Shown one piece after another: positions 24,005-32,364 of a stretch of DNA of 34,352 bases (the stretch's first letter is position 1; each line of letters begins with the position of its first letter). Origin of the DNA: JAWCMQ01 sp039091255 (GTDB lineage Archaea > Aenigmatarchaeota > Aenigmatarchaeia > GW2011-AR5 > JACRAC01); NCBI GenBank assembly GCA_039091255.1, contig JAWCMQ010000005.1, positions 1 to 34,352 on the forward strand, given 5' to 3'. The notes beneath the pieces are model-generated. The model had not been told where the DNA came from. It saw only the letters and a list, made by a program, of their open reading frames with translations, and did no database searches. Made by a program: the position numbers and the translations under genes.

Positions 24005-24013
24005 CTTTTATAG
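24005..24013 (+). promoter_or_regulatory. TATA box of the 151-aa hypothetical gene
   Basis: CTTTTATAG lies 23-31 nt before the ATG at 24036, the normal distance for a leaderless archaeal transcript. The rest of the 162-bp space after tRNA-Val is AT-rich with no ORF. Confidence 0.65.
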
Positions 24014-24035
24014 TTTGATTTTGTAGTCTGACTCA

Positions 24036-24491
24036 ATGACGGCGATGCTCGATTCTTACAAAAGATTGCAAGAAAAGTTTAGACTTCCCCACTTGGATGC
24101 GCTTCAGAGCGCATTTCAGTTTGAAATTGATGACGGCGTAGACCTTCATGATATAAGGAACGAAGTCTCCAACAAGCTTTTTGATTTCACAGAACGCGTA
24201 ATCGAGCCGCTGCTATGGTCGATGCACCACTGCCATGTCATCGAGCGCAATATGATGACACCGCAGGAGGAGCAATCGACTTTTGAGCTGTACAAAAAAA
24301 TACAATCGCTGCGGTGGAGGAACAATCTTCTCACGATACGGCCTGATATCGAGGAAACTGCCAAGTGGCTTGCTGACCTGTGGACATTCTGGAAAGAATT
24401 TGAAACTGTTGCAACAGGCTTGTGTACAAAATTCTCGCGCGGATGGCTAAAGCTTAACTTCCGCGAAGGCGTTGCGGAATATCAGGGGTAG
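24036..24491 (+). CDS. Hypothetical helical protein
   Basis: 151 aa; I do not recognise the family. It is predicted mostly alpha-helical, acidic in the first half and with many Trp (WSMHHCHVIERNMM near 62-75; LRWRNN; KWLADLWTFWKEFE near 110-123). A His/Cys cluster (MHHCHV) might bind a metal. No membrane segment or signal peptide. Support for being real: a TATA box at the right distance, a full open frame, and no competing gene on the other strand. It stands alone between two tRNA genes, both on the opposite strand. Confidence 0.65.
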   Translation: MTAMLDSYKRLQEKFRLPHLDALQSAFQFEIDDGVDLHDIRNEVSNKLFDFTERVIEPLLWSMHHCHVIERNMMTPQEEQSTFELYKKIQSLRWRNNLLTIRPDIEETAKWLADLWTFWKEFETVATGLCTKFSRGWLKLNFREGVAEYQG

Positions 24492-24551
24492 ATTTAATTT
24501 TTACCAATAGCTGCTAGCTCGCTGATATTAGCTTTATCTTCATTTTGCCAG

Positions 24552-24692
24552 TGGGCCGGGAGAGGATCGAACTCTCGACCCCCAGATGGAGTTGTACGAT
24601 TTCACCTAGGGCAAGCTCAGCTGCCATATAAGACAAACACTTGCAGCACAAATTGCTTTGCAATTGGTGCTCTACCACTGAGCTACCGGCCC
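24552..24692 (-). tRNA. Interrupted tRNA gene, isotype not assigned
   Basis: On the minus strand, acceptor GGGCCGG (24692-24686) pairs perfectly with CCGGCCC, discriminator A at 24552. The D-arm GCTC-AGTGGTA-GAGC and T-arm GAGAG-TTCGATC-CTCTC are intact. About 68 extra bases lie between D-arm and T-arm. The 5' strand CCA after the D-arm could pair with TGG before the variable loop, implying a stem CCAnn with nnTGG that is interrupted inside the anticodon stem. No single excision gives a loop with T33, so there may be two introns. Hairpins AGCAC...GTGCT and GCTGC...GCAGC fill the insert. G3-C70 argues against Ala. Pro, Lys or Arg-like acceptors are possible. Confidence 0.75.
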
Positions 24693-24730
24693 AATAAACG
24701 AGAAGAATAATGGGTTCAAGTCTTTAAAGT

Positions 24731-25600
24731 CTATTTCTTTGCCAGCTTTCTCAGGTCGTGTGCATCAAGATTCTTTAGCTCCGCGGCTGTTATTGCCGGC
24801 AAGTTCGTGCGCGGCTCGGTCTCTGAGATGACGACAAGCGGCTTGCGCGAGACGTCTGAGAACTGCTCGAGCTGAGCGGCCTTGCGCTCTATCGTGCGCG
24901 GGCTTTGCTCGGCATCCGAAACTATCAGAACACGCTCTTCTGCTACGATATTAAAAGGAGATTGCCCCACGAATTCTGTCTCAAAGCCTATCATGCGCAG
25001 ACGATTGATGATGGTTTTCTCAAATGGGGATGACGGCTCGAGGCTGTCGCTTTTCAGAACGGGATGCGCAAACGGCACCGTTATCTTTTTGCCAAGCAAT
25101 TTCTCGATGCGTGCCACGACGTCGCTGCGAGCGCGCATCCTGCGAGATTCGTGTTCGTATATAGATTTTTTCGTCACACCAACCGCATCGGCAAGATGCT
25201 GCTGGCTGATGCCTGCGGCTGTTCTTGCCTTTCGCAACGCGACCGGGTCTATTTCTTCGAAAAGCCCACCCCTATCTCTGTACGTCGCGGGCGCACGCCT
25301 GTCGAGTATCGCGTCAAGCGTGGCTGGTGTGAACGTAGGGACGCTAAAGCGTTCGTATATTATGCTATCGCGCAAGCGCTCGTAACGCGTGTGCGTCCCT
25401 ATGAGCGAAACGGCTGCACCGAGACTGTCTGAAAGCGTAGCGAGGTTGCACGCTTGCTCCTCTTGGAAAGAGTCGACGTTATCCAAGACCTTGAAAAGCA
25501 TGAGCTCGCGCTTGCGCGCAGCTATGTCAAAACAGCCGCGGCATGCGCACCAATCGAATCCGTGGCGCTCGAGAATCCTTGCCACACTTTGCAGAAGCAT
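24731..25600 (-). CDS. Archaeal HTH-type transcriptional regulator
   Basis: 289 aa, matching a family of archaeal regulators with a central Cro/C1-type helix-turn-helix. The HTH is in LRKARTAAGISQQHLADAVGVTKKSIYEHE (about 122-151). The N-terminal 110 residues form a nuclease-like or sensing domain with CACRGCFDIAARK (about 18-30). The C-terminal third is alpha/beta (about 190-289). Target genes are unknown. It is divergent from the thermosome gene, with one symmetrical TATA element between them, so it may regulate the chaperonin; this is inference from position only. Confidence 0.82.
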   Translation of the reverse strand: MLLQSVARILERHGFDWCACRGCFDIAARKRELMLFKVLDNVDSFQEEQACNLATLSDSLGAAVSLIGTHTRYERLRDSIIYERFSVPTFTPATLDAILDRRAPATYRDRGGLFEEIDPVALRKARTAAGISQQHLADAVGVTKKSIYEHESRRMRARSDVVARIEKLLGKKITVPFAHPVLKSDSLEPSSPFEKTIINRLRMIGFETEFVGQSPFNIVAEERVLIVSDAEQSPRTIERKAAQLEQFSDVSRKPLVVISETEPRTNLPAITAAELKNLDAHDLRKLAKK

Positions 25601-25620
25601 GATATACCGCTGCTACAAAC

Positions 25621-25629
25621 CTTATAAAC
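25621..25629. promoter_or_regulatory. Shared TATA element, HTH regulator/thermosome
   Basis: CTTATAAAC (core TTATAA is its own reverse complement) lies 21-29 nt before the regulator ATG on the minus strand and about 46-54 nt before the thermosome ATG on the plus strand. The plus-strand transcript would start near 25651 and carry a short leader with a GAGGTG ribosome site. Confidence 0.55.
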
Positions 25630-25674
25630 TTTTCCTGTGTATGGAAGTATACGAATTTTGATGAGGTGTATGAC

Positions 25675-27315
25675 ATGGTAGGAGCACAACTGAGCGGGCA
25701 ACCGATTTTCATCTTGCCTGAAGGCACTCTGCGCAATACAGGAAAGGATGCGCAGCTGAGAAACATAATGGCTGCGAAGGCTGTGGCCGAGTCCGTTCGG
25801 ACAACACTAGGTCCGAAAGGCATGGACAAGATGCTTGTAGATTCTATCGGTGATGTCACAATCACCAATGATGGCGCCACTATACTGAAAGAGATGGAAA
25901 TCGAGCACCCGGCTGCAAAGATGATTGTCGAGGTCGCCAAAACGCAGGAAGAGGAGGTCGGCGACGGAACGACGACCGCCGTCATCCTTGCAGGCGAGCT
26001 TCTAAAGAAGTCGGAAGAGCTCATTGAGCAGAACATCCATCCAACGATGGTTATAAAGGGTTACAGGCTTGCAAAGGCTAAAGCGCTCGAGATTCTAGAA
26101 AAGATGGGGACTCCTGTCACGCTGAACGATGCCGACATCCTTGAAAGGACCGCTATGACTGCCATGATAGGCAAAGGCAGCGAAGCGGCGATGGATAGCC
26201 TTGCAAAGCTTGCTGTCGAAGCGGTGCGTGCAGTTGCAGAGGTCAGAAACGGCAGAGTTGAGGTCGACAAAGACGACATAAAAATCGAAAAGAAGCAAGG
26301 CGGATCGCTGGATGACACGGAGCTCATCCGCGGCATCGTTATCGACAAAGAGGTCGTTCATCCGAACATGCCTAAGCGCGTGAATGATGCGCGCATCGCA
26401 CTGCTCGATTGCGAACTTGAAGTGAAGGACACGGAAACGAACGCTGAAATACGCATAACGTCACCAGACCAACTCCAGGCGTTCTTGGACCAGGAGGCAA
26501 AGATGCTGAAGGATATGGTAGAGAAGGTCGCGGCGAGCGGGTGCAATGTTCTCATATGCCAGAAAGGCATAGACGACCTTGCGCAGCACTATCTTGCGAA
26601 GAAAGGCATCCTTGCGGCACGCCGCGTAAAGCGCAGCGACATGGAAAAGCTTGCGAAAGCAACGGGAGGCCGCATCGTTTCGAGCGTGAATGAGCTCACG
26701 AAAGAGGATATCGGCACCGCTGGCCTCGTTGAAGAGCGCAAGATAGCAGGAGAGCAGATGATTTTTGTGCGCGACTGCAAGGACCCCAAGTCTGTTTCGA
26801 TTCTCATCCGCGGCGGAACAGAGCATGTCGTGGATGATGCGCAACGCGCAATGGAGGATGCTGTGCTGGGCATAATCTCAGCACTCGAGGTGGGCCGTGT
26901 GGTCGCAGGAGGCGGTGCCGTCGAGATAGAGCTTGCGCGCCAGCTTCGAAAGTGGGCGGAATCTGTAGGGGGCCGCGAGCAGCTTGCAATTAACGCCTTT
27001 GCCGAGGCTGTCGAGGTCGTGCCGCGGACGCTCGCGGAGTCGACTGGCGCAGATCCGATTGACATTCTTGTCAGCTTGCGCACAGCACATGAGCAGGGCA
27101 AGGTGAACTATGGCGTCGACGTCCTTAATGCGAAGATTGCCGACATGTGGTCTTTGGGCGTAGCCGAGCCGCTGAAGATAAAGACGCAAGCAATAAAGTC
27201 TGCAACAGAAGCGGCCACCATGGTCTTGCGCGTCGACGACGTCATAACGTCGAAGTCCAGTGGCAAAACGCCCAGCCCGCCTAGCGGTGCAGACGACATG
27301 TCTGACATCGATTAG
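25675..27315 (+). CDS. Thermosome (group II chaperonin) subunit
   Basis: ATP-driven protein-folding machine of the cytosol; 546 aa. Motifs of the equatorial ATPase domain: GPKGMDKMLVDSIGDVTITNDGATIL (about 40-65), VGDGTTTAVILAGELL (about 89-104), and near the C-terminus GVDVL and KSATEAATMVLRVDDV. The apical domain with the helical-protrusion lid is between about 215 and 365. The C-terminal tail is SPPSGADDMSDID and lacks the Gly-Gly-Met repeats common in thermosomes. The ATG at 25675 has GAGGTG 7 nt upstream and gives the usual AQLSGQP start; a GTG at 25666 is less likely. Only one subunit gene is seen here. Confidence 0.97.
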   Translation: MVGAQLSGQPIFILPEGTLRNTGKDAQLRNIMAAKAVAESVRTTLGPKGMDKMLVDSIGDVTITNDGATILKEMEIEHPAAKMIVEVAKTQEEEVGDGTTTAVILAGELLKKSEELIEQNIHPTMVIKGYRLAKAKALEILEKMGTPVTLNDADILERTAMTAMIGKGSEAAMDSLAKLAVEAVRAVAEVRNGRVEVDKDDIKIEKKQGGSLDDTELIRGIVIDKEVVHPNMPKRVNDARIALLDCELEVKDTETNAEIRITSPDQLQAFLDQEAKMLKDMVEKVAASGCNVLICQKGIDDLAQHYLAKKGILAARRVKRSDMEKLAKATGGRIVSSVNELTKEDIGTAGLVEERKIAGEQMIFVRDCKDPKSVSILIRGGTEHVVDDAQRAMEDAVLGIISALEVGRVVAGGGAVEIELARQLRKWAESVGGREQLAINAFAEAVEVVPRTLAESTGADPIDILVSLRTAHEQGKVNYGVDVLNAKIADMWSLGVAEPLKIKTQAIKSATEAATMVLRVDDVITSKSSGKTPSPPSGADDMSDID

Positions 27316-27422
27316 GGCGTCTGACGGAAAAGGGAAAGAAGGGCCAAAAGGATATCCGACCTTTGTTTTTTTACTTATAGTATCACTCCAATTGTTTGGT
27401 CAGCATCAGAACAGAGCGCAAT

Positions 27423-27872
27423 CTACATCATCGGCGCAGGAGCGGGCGCAAAACTTGGCGCTGGCCGCGGCCTGCGAGGCATCGTTGCTATTATCAGTGC
27501 GTTGAGGCGCTTTTCTAACTTATCGATTCGCTCTTCAAGCTTGGCCTCGAATTCTTTGTGGCGTTCCTTCTCTTCGGGGACCTCAGCAAGTTTTGTGCGC
27601 GCCACAAGGTCATTTACGCGTGCTGTCAGCTCGGATATCGACGCTGTTAGGTCAGAGACGCGCCGAACCATCTCCGTATTGAGCTTTATCACTTCTTCAA
27701 CCATTTGCTGGTTTTGCCGAACGGCATCGACCAGCTCACGAACGGATTCGAGCGGCACGCCTGCGCGCTCAACCTTCTCCAAGCGCTTCTCAAGCCGGCG
27801 AATGGGGCTTATAGGAACAAGCTCGTATTCTTCCTCCTTTCTAGAAGGCTTTGCTGGGTCTTCAGACTCCAT
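27423..27872 (-). CDS. Hypothetical coiled-coil protein with Pro/Ala tail
   Basis: 149 aa, function unknown. Residues about 22-125 are almost continuous heptad-type helix (RRLEKRLEKVERA; LNTEMVRRVSDLTASISELTARV; FEAKLEERIDKLEKRLNAL), so an extended coiled-coil, probably oligomeric, is expected. The last 20 residues are Pro, Ala and Arg-rich (PRRPRPAPSFAPAPAPMM). The start is acidic (MESEDP). No membrane segment. It is divergent from nmd3 with 51 bp between start codons. Confidence 0.7.
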   Translation of the reverse strand: MESEDPAKPSRKEEEYELVPISPIRRLEKRLEKVERAGVPLESVRELVDAVRQNQQMVEEVIKLNTEMVRRVSDLTASISELTARVNDLVARTKLAEVPEEKERHKEFEAKLEERIDKLEKRLNALIIATMPRRPRPAPSFAPAPAPMM

Positions 27873-27923
27873 AGCTGAAATATCGCTGGCTGCCTATAAA
27901 AAGGTTAGGCAGTGAGTGGCATA

Positions 27924-28589
27924 ATGCGAAAGCTGGTATGCTCCGCCTGCGGTCGGCCTGCAACTATCGGTGGACTTTGCGAGGAGCACTACACGTCGCG
28001 GCATGGGCTGCTTGAAATCCGGCCTTTCGAGATGAAGGTGTGCGATAGCTGCGGCGCAGTTTTCGACCGCGTATGGAAGATGGTGCCGCTCGAAGACGCT
28101 TTGCGGATTGCGGCCGAGCGGGCAGCAAAAAAGCTTGGAAAGGTCGAGCAACTCGATTTTGACATAAAAAAGGTCGGCGGAGATTACATTGTGACTGTCA
28201 AAGCGTGGGGCACGGTGCCGCCTGCTGCCATTCCGAAGACCGAAATAAAGCAGATAAAAGTCCGCATACGCCGCGTGAAGTGCACAAGTTGCACAAAGCT
28301 GCTTGGGCGATACCATGAGGCGGTAATTCAGATACGCGGCAAGCGCGCCGAGCAGCTCGCTGAGCTCGCCGAAAGGGTTGCGGCCGGAAAGCCAAAAAGA
28401 GCAGAACGGCTTAAATATGGTTGGAATCTATACTTTGTTCGCAAGGCAGATGCCCGTGCCACTGTTCGAGAAATCGAAATCGAGCTTAGGCGCCAAAAAG
28501 AGAAGCGACTTGAAGTTATCCGCTCATACAAGCTGGTCGGAAAGAAGGGCGGAAAGGAGCTGTGGCGAGACTTTTATGCGATAAGATAG
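27924..28589 (+). CDS. Nmd3-family ribosome export/assembly protein
   Basis: 221-aa archaeal Nmd3 homologue, a protein of the large ribosomal subunit maturation pathway in eukaryotes. The N-terminal zinc-binding region has CSACGRPATIGGLCEEHY and then CDSCGAVFDRVW, and a further CTSCTKLLGRYHEAVIQIRG near 115-135, which is the strongest family signature. Archaeal members lack the eukaryotic shuttling tail; function in archaea is inferred. I chose the ATG at 27924; a GTG at 27912 would add four residues. It heads a run with aIF1A and a KH protein, consistent with ribosome-linked roles. Confidence 0.87.
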   Translation: MRKLVCSACGRPATIGGLCEEHYTSRHGLLEIRPFEMKVCDSCGAVFDRVWKMVPLEDALRIAAERAAKKLGKVEQLDFDIKKVGGDYIVTVKAWGTVPPAAIPKTEIKQIKVRIRRVKCTSCTKLLGRYHEAVIQIRGKRAEQLAELAERVAAGKPKRAERLKYGWNLYFVRKADARATVREIEIELRRQKEKRLEVIRSYKLVGKKGGKELWRDFYAIR

Positions 28590-28636
28590 TCGCTATAAGC
28601 TCATGGATGCTTCATTTGTCCTGGAGGTAGCAACAT

Positions 28637-28969
28637 ATGCCGATAGAAAGACGCGGTCAGTACAAACCGCGAGAAGGGGAGATAGAGCAGACCGAACGCG
28701 TGCGGCTGCCGCGGGGTAAAGAAGTGTTCGGGATAGTCGAAGCTATGCTTGGCGCAAACCGATTGCGCGTGCGTTGCTCGGATGACAAGATGCGCGTCTG
28801 CAGGATACCAGGACGCCTCCGGAAACGCGTATGGATGCGTGAGGGAGACCTAATAATTGTGGAGCCGTGGGAAATACAGGGCGACACAAACGGCGATGCG
28901 ATTTGGAAGTACACTGCCGCTCAGGTGGATTGGCTGAAGCGCAAAGGCTTTCTAAAGATGGAGATATAA
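28637..28969 (+). CDS. Translation initiation factor aIF1A
   Basis: 110 aa, full length for the factor, which binds the A site of the small subunit and helps start-site selection. The S1-type OB fold is evident: EVFGIVEAMLGANRLRVRCSD, then RVCRIPGRLRKRVWMREGDLIIVEPW. The basic N-terminus and the C-terminal WLKRKGFL are also typical. A perfect GGAGGT lies 11 nt before the ATG, one of the strongest ribosome sites in the window. The KH-domain gene follows 12 nt downstream. Confidence 0.96.
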   Translation: MPIERRGQYKPREGEIEQTERVRLPRGKEVFGIVEAMLGANRLRVRCSDDKMRVCRIPGRLRKRVWMREGDLIIVEPWEIQGDTNGDAIWKYTAAQVDWLKRKGFLKMEI

Positions 28970-28981
28970 GCCGTCTGCTGG

Positions 28982-29470
28982 ATGCGTATGATATCCAGAA
29001 TCAAGATTCCCGAGGCGCGACTTGGGGTGCTTATCGGAAGCGGCGGAGTGGTTAAGAAGCGGATTGAGCAAGAGCTGGGGGTTCGGATATCCATTGGCGA
29101 ATATGTGGCGATCGAGAGCGAAGATGCGTTGGCTGTGATGTCTGCTGAAAACATCGTTCGCGCAATCGGCCGCGGCTTTGCGCCTGAAAAGGCGTTTAAG
29201 CTCCTAAGCGAGGAAAATGTCCTTGAAATTTTGGAGCTCCCGAAAAGCGAGCGCGAGCTAAAGCGCGTTTGTAGCCGCCTCATCGGAGCGAAGGGCAAGG
29301 CACGAGCGAACCTAGAGCGGCTGACCGGCTGCGACATCTCTGTCTACGGCAAAACAGTCTCGATAATCGGCCCTCCAGAAGCGGTGGACAAGGCCCGCCA
29401 AGCAATCGAGATGCTCATAGAAGGTTCCAGCCATCGCGCTGTCTGGACGTGGCTAGAGAGAAGACGATAA
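28982..29470 (+). CDS. KH-domain RNA-binding protein (Pno1/Dim2-like)
   Basis: 162 aa with two KH-type modules: an N-terminal one with the GxxG loop in VLIGSGGVVKKRIE (about 16-29), and a second with SRLIGAKGKARANLERLTGCDISVYG (about 97-122). It ends in a short basic helix (WTWLERRR). Archaeal homologues correspond to eukaryotic Pno1/Dim2, which binds the 3' end of pre-18S rRNA, and often sit near aIF1A and a RIO kinase. Here the RIO kinase gene is absent between them. Cotranscribed with aIF1A by spacing. Confidence 0.9.
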   Translation: MRMISRIKIPEARLGVLIGSGGVVKKRIEQELGVRISIGEYVAIESEDALAVMSAENIVRAIGRGFAPEKAFKLLSEENVLEILELPKSERELKRVCSRLIGAKGKARANLERLTGCDISVYGKTVSIIGPPEAVDKARQAIEMLIEGSSHRAVWTWLERRR

Positions 29471-29591
29471 CCTGCCGAGCCAACCTTTTTAATTTTTGCG
29501 CCACTTATAAGTAGTTACAGCATTATGCTTTATATTCTAGTTAGAGCATGGTTAAACGCTATAGTTATGTGTTGAAGAAAAGAGGATAATC

Positions 29592-31214
29592 ATGGCAAAA
29601 GGTGTGGCCTCCAGGCCCAAGACCGCCGAGGAGCTCGCTAGCGAGATGAAGGCCATCTCCATCAGCGAGTTCTTTGAGAAGAACAAGCACCTGCTGGGCT
29701 TCGACAACCCGACGAAAGCGCTGCTGATGGCGGTGAAGGAGGCCTGCGACAACAGCCTGGATGCGTGCGAGGAAGCGGGCATTCTGCCTGAGCTAGCCGT
29801 CAAAATCAAGCAGAAAGGAGAAGACCGCTTCTTGGTCACGATACAGGACAATGGACCAGGCATCGTCAAGGAGAAGGTCCCGCAAGCGTTCGGCAAGCTG
29901 CTTTTCGGGAGCAAGTTCCATAGGCTGAAGCAGGGCCGAGGCCAACAGGGCATCGGCATTTCGGCAGTTGTTCTGTACAGCCAACTGACAACTGGCAGCC
30001 CCACGAAGGTGTGGTCAAAAACTGCCGGCTCGAAGAAAGGCACCTACATCGAGCTCCTGCTGAACACGCAGAAGAACGAGCCTGAAATAGTGAAGGAAGA
30101 GCCGTGGGAAGACGGCTTTGAGCATGGTGTGAAGGTTGAGTTCGACCTCATTGGCAGGTACAGGAGCTGGGTCGAAGACTATCTGAAGCAGACGTCCATC
30201 TCCAACCCGCACGCGAAAATCGTCTACACTGCGCCTGATGGCACAAAAACGACATTCTCAAAGACCATTGACAAGCTTCCAGAGCCTCCAAAGGAGATGA
30301 AGCCACACCCATATGGCGTCGAATATGGCACGCTGCAGCGGCTGCTCACGCTTACGCAGTCGCGCTCGCTGGCCGGCTTCCTGACAAACGAGTTCAGCTC
30401 TGTTGGAGCTCAGACTGCGAAGGAGATTTGCAAAGTTGCCCGACTCGAGCCGGGCACCGATCCGAAACAGCTGGGGCGGGAGCAGATTGAGAAATTGCTT
30501 GGCGCTATGCAAAAGGTCAAAATACAAAGGCCACCGACCGATTGCCTGTCACCTATAGGGAAGGTCGAGCTTGAGAAGAGCCTCAAGAGCGAGTTCCCAG
30601 GTTCCGAGTTCATTGCGGTGAGAAGCCGCGAGCCTGAAGTATACAGAGGTTTCCCCTTCCTCGTCGAGGTAGGCATAGTCTATGGTGGAGACCTGCAAAC
30701 GGATCAGCCGATTCAGGTTCTGCGATTTGCCAACCGCGTGCCGCTGCTGCACCAGGCGAGCGCTTGCGCGACAGTCGAGGCCGCCAAGGACGTAGATTGG
30801 AAGAGGTACGGTCTGCAGCAGAGCAGCGGACAGCTGCCTGTGGGACCTATGGCGCTGGTGGTTCACATGTGCTCGGTTTGGGTGCCATTCATATCCGAGG
30901 CAAAAACCGCCATAGCGCCTTATCCAGAAATAGTCAAAGAGATGAAGCTTGCCATACAGGATGCTGCCAGAGAGCTAGGCCGCTACCTTTCTGGCAAGCG
31001 CAGGCGCGGCGAGGCTAGGCGGCGCTTCCTGATATTCGAGCGATATGCAACAGAGGTCGCTGAGGCGCTCTCGCAGTTGACAAAGAAACCCAAGAGTGAC
31101 ATCGAAAAGAAGCTCAAAAGCATGATATCGGAGAAGGTGAAGTTTGACGAGGGAGGCGAAACGGAAACCGGCGAAGAAAAAGAAACGAAACAAATAAATG
31201 GCGAGAAAGACTGA
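29592..31214 (+). CDS. top6B: DNA topoisomerase VI subunit B
   Basis: ATPase subunit of type IIB topoisomerase, which relaxes and decatenates DNA with subunit A; 540 aa. The GHKL ATP-binding fold shows VKEACDNSLDACEEAG (N box, about 48-63), IQDNGPGI (G1 box, about 86-93), and KQGRGQQGIGISA (G2 box, about 115-127). The transducer domain follows, with helix-two-turn-helix in between. The C-terminal 30 residues are acidic and Glu/Lys-rich. The gene is 34 nt before top6A on the same strand. TATA-like elements lie at about 29502-29511 and 29528-29536. Confidence 0.97.
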   Translation: MAKGVASRPKTAEELASEMKAISISEFFEKNKHLLGFDNPTKALLMAVKEACDNSLDACEEAGILPELAVKIKQKGEDRFLVTIQDNGPGIVKEKVPQAFGKLLFGSKFHRLKQGRGQQGIGISAVVLYSQLTTGSPTKVWSKTAGSKKGTYIELLLNTQKNEPEIVKEEPWEDGFEHGVKVEFDLIGRYRSWVEDYLKQTSISNPHAKIVYTAPDGTKTTFSKTIDKLPEPPKEMKPHPYGVEYGTLQRLLTLTQSRSLAGFLTNEFSSVGAQTAKEICKVARLEPGTDPKQLGREQIEKLLGAMQKVKIQRPPTDCLSPIGKVELEKSLKSEFPGSEFIAVRSREPEVYRGFPFLVEVGIVYGGDLQTDQPIQVLRFANRVPLLHQASACATVEAAKDVDWKRYGLQQSSGQLPVGPMALVVHMCSVWVPFISEAKTAIAPYPEIVKEMKLAIQDAARELGRYLSGKRRRGEARRRFLIFERYATEVAEALSQLTKKPKSDIEKKLKSMISEKVKFDEGGETETGEEKETKQINGEKD

Positions 31215-31248
31215 TTGCCATTAATAATTTGCGTGAAGAGTGAGCAGC

Positions 31249-32325
31249 ATGTCAGATGGTGTTTCGGACAAGCTTGCAAAGATGGGCGAAAAGCTTGTAG
31301 ATGATATAGAGAAGCGCCAGAACCCTAGCATAGACATACCTATACGCGCGCTGTCTAACATAATCTACGACAAAAAGACTGGCACGCTTATGCTGGGAGG
31401 GAAATCTGCGAAGCGCTATTTCTTCAATGTCGCGCACGCGCGCAAGTTCATGCAGACAGTCATGATTGCGGCGTTCTGCAAGGGCTTGATCGACGAGAAG
31501 ATACACACGTCAATAAGGGATATGTACTATAACCTCAAGCGCACGCTGCCTGACACGAACGAGAACACCTTCGAGGAGCAGTCGGAAAGCGACCCGACGA
31601 TTGTCGACATCGAAGTTGCTTTGGATGTGCTGCGTGAGCAGCTGCATCTTACGACGGATCGCAAAGGCATTGTAGCTGGCAATGTCATCATAGAGGATCG
31701 TGGAGATATCATAGACTGGTCTAAGTTAGGAAGCGGTGGTTGGTCCATCCCCGCTACGGTTGAAGAAATCAAATTCAAGAAAGTCAATGCGGACTTTGTG
31801 CTCGTTGTCGAAAAGAACGCGGGCTTCGAACGGCTGCATGAGGACAAGTTCTGGCAGAAGCACAAATGCATACTCATCGGAACAGGAGGCCAGCCGAGCC
31901 GCGGGACCAGGCTACTGATACAGCGGCTGAACCAAGAATTCAAACTCCCTGTTTATGTCATGACCGACGCTGACAGCTACGGATTGTACATATATTCGGT
32001 CATAAAGTTCGGCTCAATGAACCTCGCGCACATATCCGAGCGCATCGCGTGCCCGGACGCCAAGTTCATCGGCCTGACAACGTCCGACATATTCACCTAT
32101 GATTTGAAAAAATGCACAATCAAGATGAAGGACGTCGACATAAAGCGTGCAAAGGAGCTTCTGAATTACGAGTGGTTCAAGAAGCCTCATTGGCAGCGCG
32201 AGATAAACCTGATGCTCGAAAAAGGCATAAAGGCAGAAATAGAAGCGCTGTCGCACCGCGGGCTCAAGTTCCTGAGCGAGACGTATCTGCCCGACAAGCT
32301 CAAAAAGAAGGCGTTTCTCGATTAG
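31249..32325 (+). CDS. top6A: DNA topoisomerase VI subunit A
   Basis: DNA-cleaving subunit, related to Spo11; 358 aa. The catalytic tyrosine is in SIRDMYYNLKR (about residues 89-99), within the 5Y-CAP winged-helix domain. The Toprim domain shows FVLVVEKNAGFERL (Glu near 191) and MTDADSYGLYIYSVIKFGS with the DxD metal pair (about 238-240). The ATG at 31249 is preferred over a GTG at 31240, since GAGTGAG precedes it closely. It forms an A2B2 enzyme with the product of the gene before it. Confidence 0.97.
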   Translation: MSDGVSDKLAKMGEKLVDDIEKRQNPSIDIPIRALSNIIYDKKTGTLMLGGKSAKRYFFNVAHARKFMQTVMIAAFCKGLIDEKIHTSIRDMYYNLKRTLPDTNENTFEEQSESDPTIVDIEVALDVLREQLHLTTDRKGIVAGNVIIEDRGDIIDWSKLGSGGWSIPATVEEIKFKKVNADFVLVVEKNAGFERLHEDKFWQKHKCILIGTGGQPSRGTRLLIQRLNQEFKLPVYVMTDADSYGLYIYSVIKFGSMNLAHISERIACPDAKFIGLTTSDIFTYDLKKCTIKMKDVDIKRAKELLNYEWFKKPHWQREINLMLEKGIKAEIEALSHRGLKFLSETYLPDKLKKKAFLD

Positions 32326-32338
32326 CGTCGAGCGGTTC

Positions 32339-32349
32339 TTTAAATATTT
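32339..32349 (+). promoter_or_regulatory. TATA box before the tRNA-Asn leader
   Basis: TTTAAATATTT predicts transcription from about 32365-32370. That is 60 nt before tRNA-Asn, much further than for the other tRNA genes here, and coincides with the start of a hairpin. Confidence 0.55.
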
Positions 32350-32364
32350 GACTCTGGAAACCTT

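Noticed and set aside
29548..29589. 13-codon ORF ending 2 nt before top6B, possible leader peptide
   Set aside because: One TATA-like element (29528-29536) is only about 16 nt before its ATG, so that transcript would start after it. Another (29502-29511) would include it, but there is no further support for translation.
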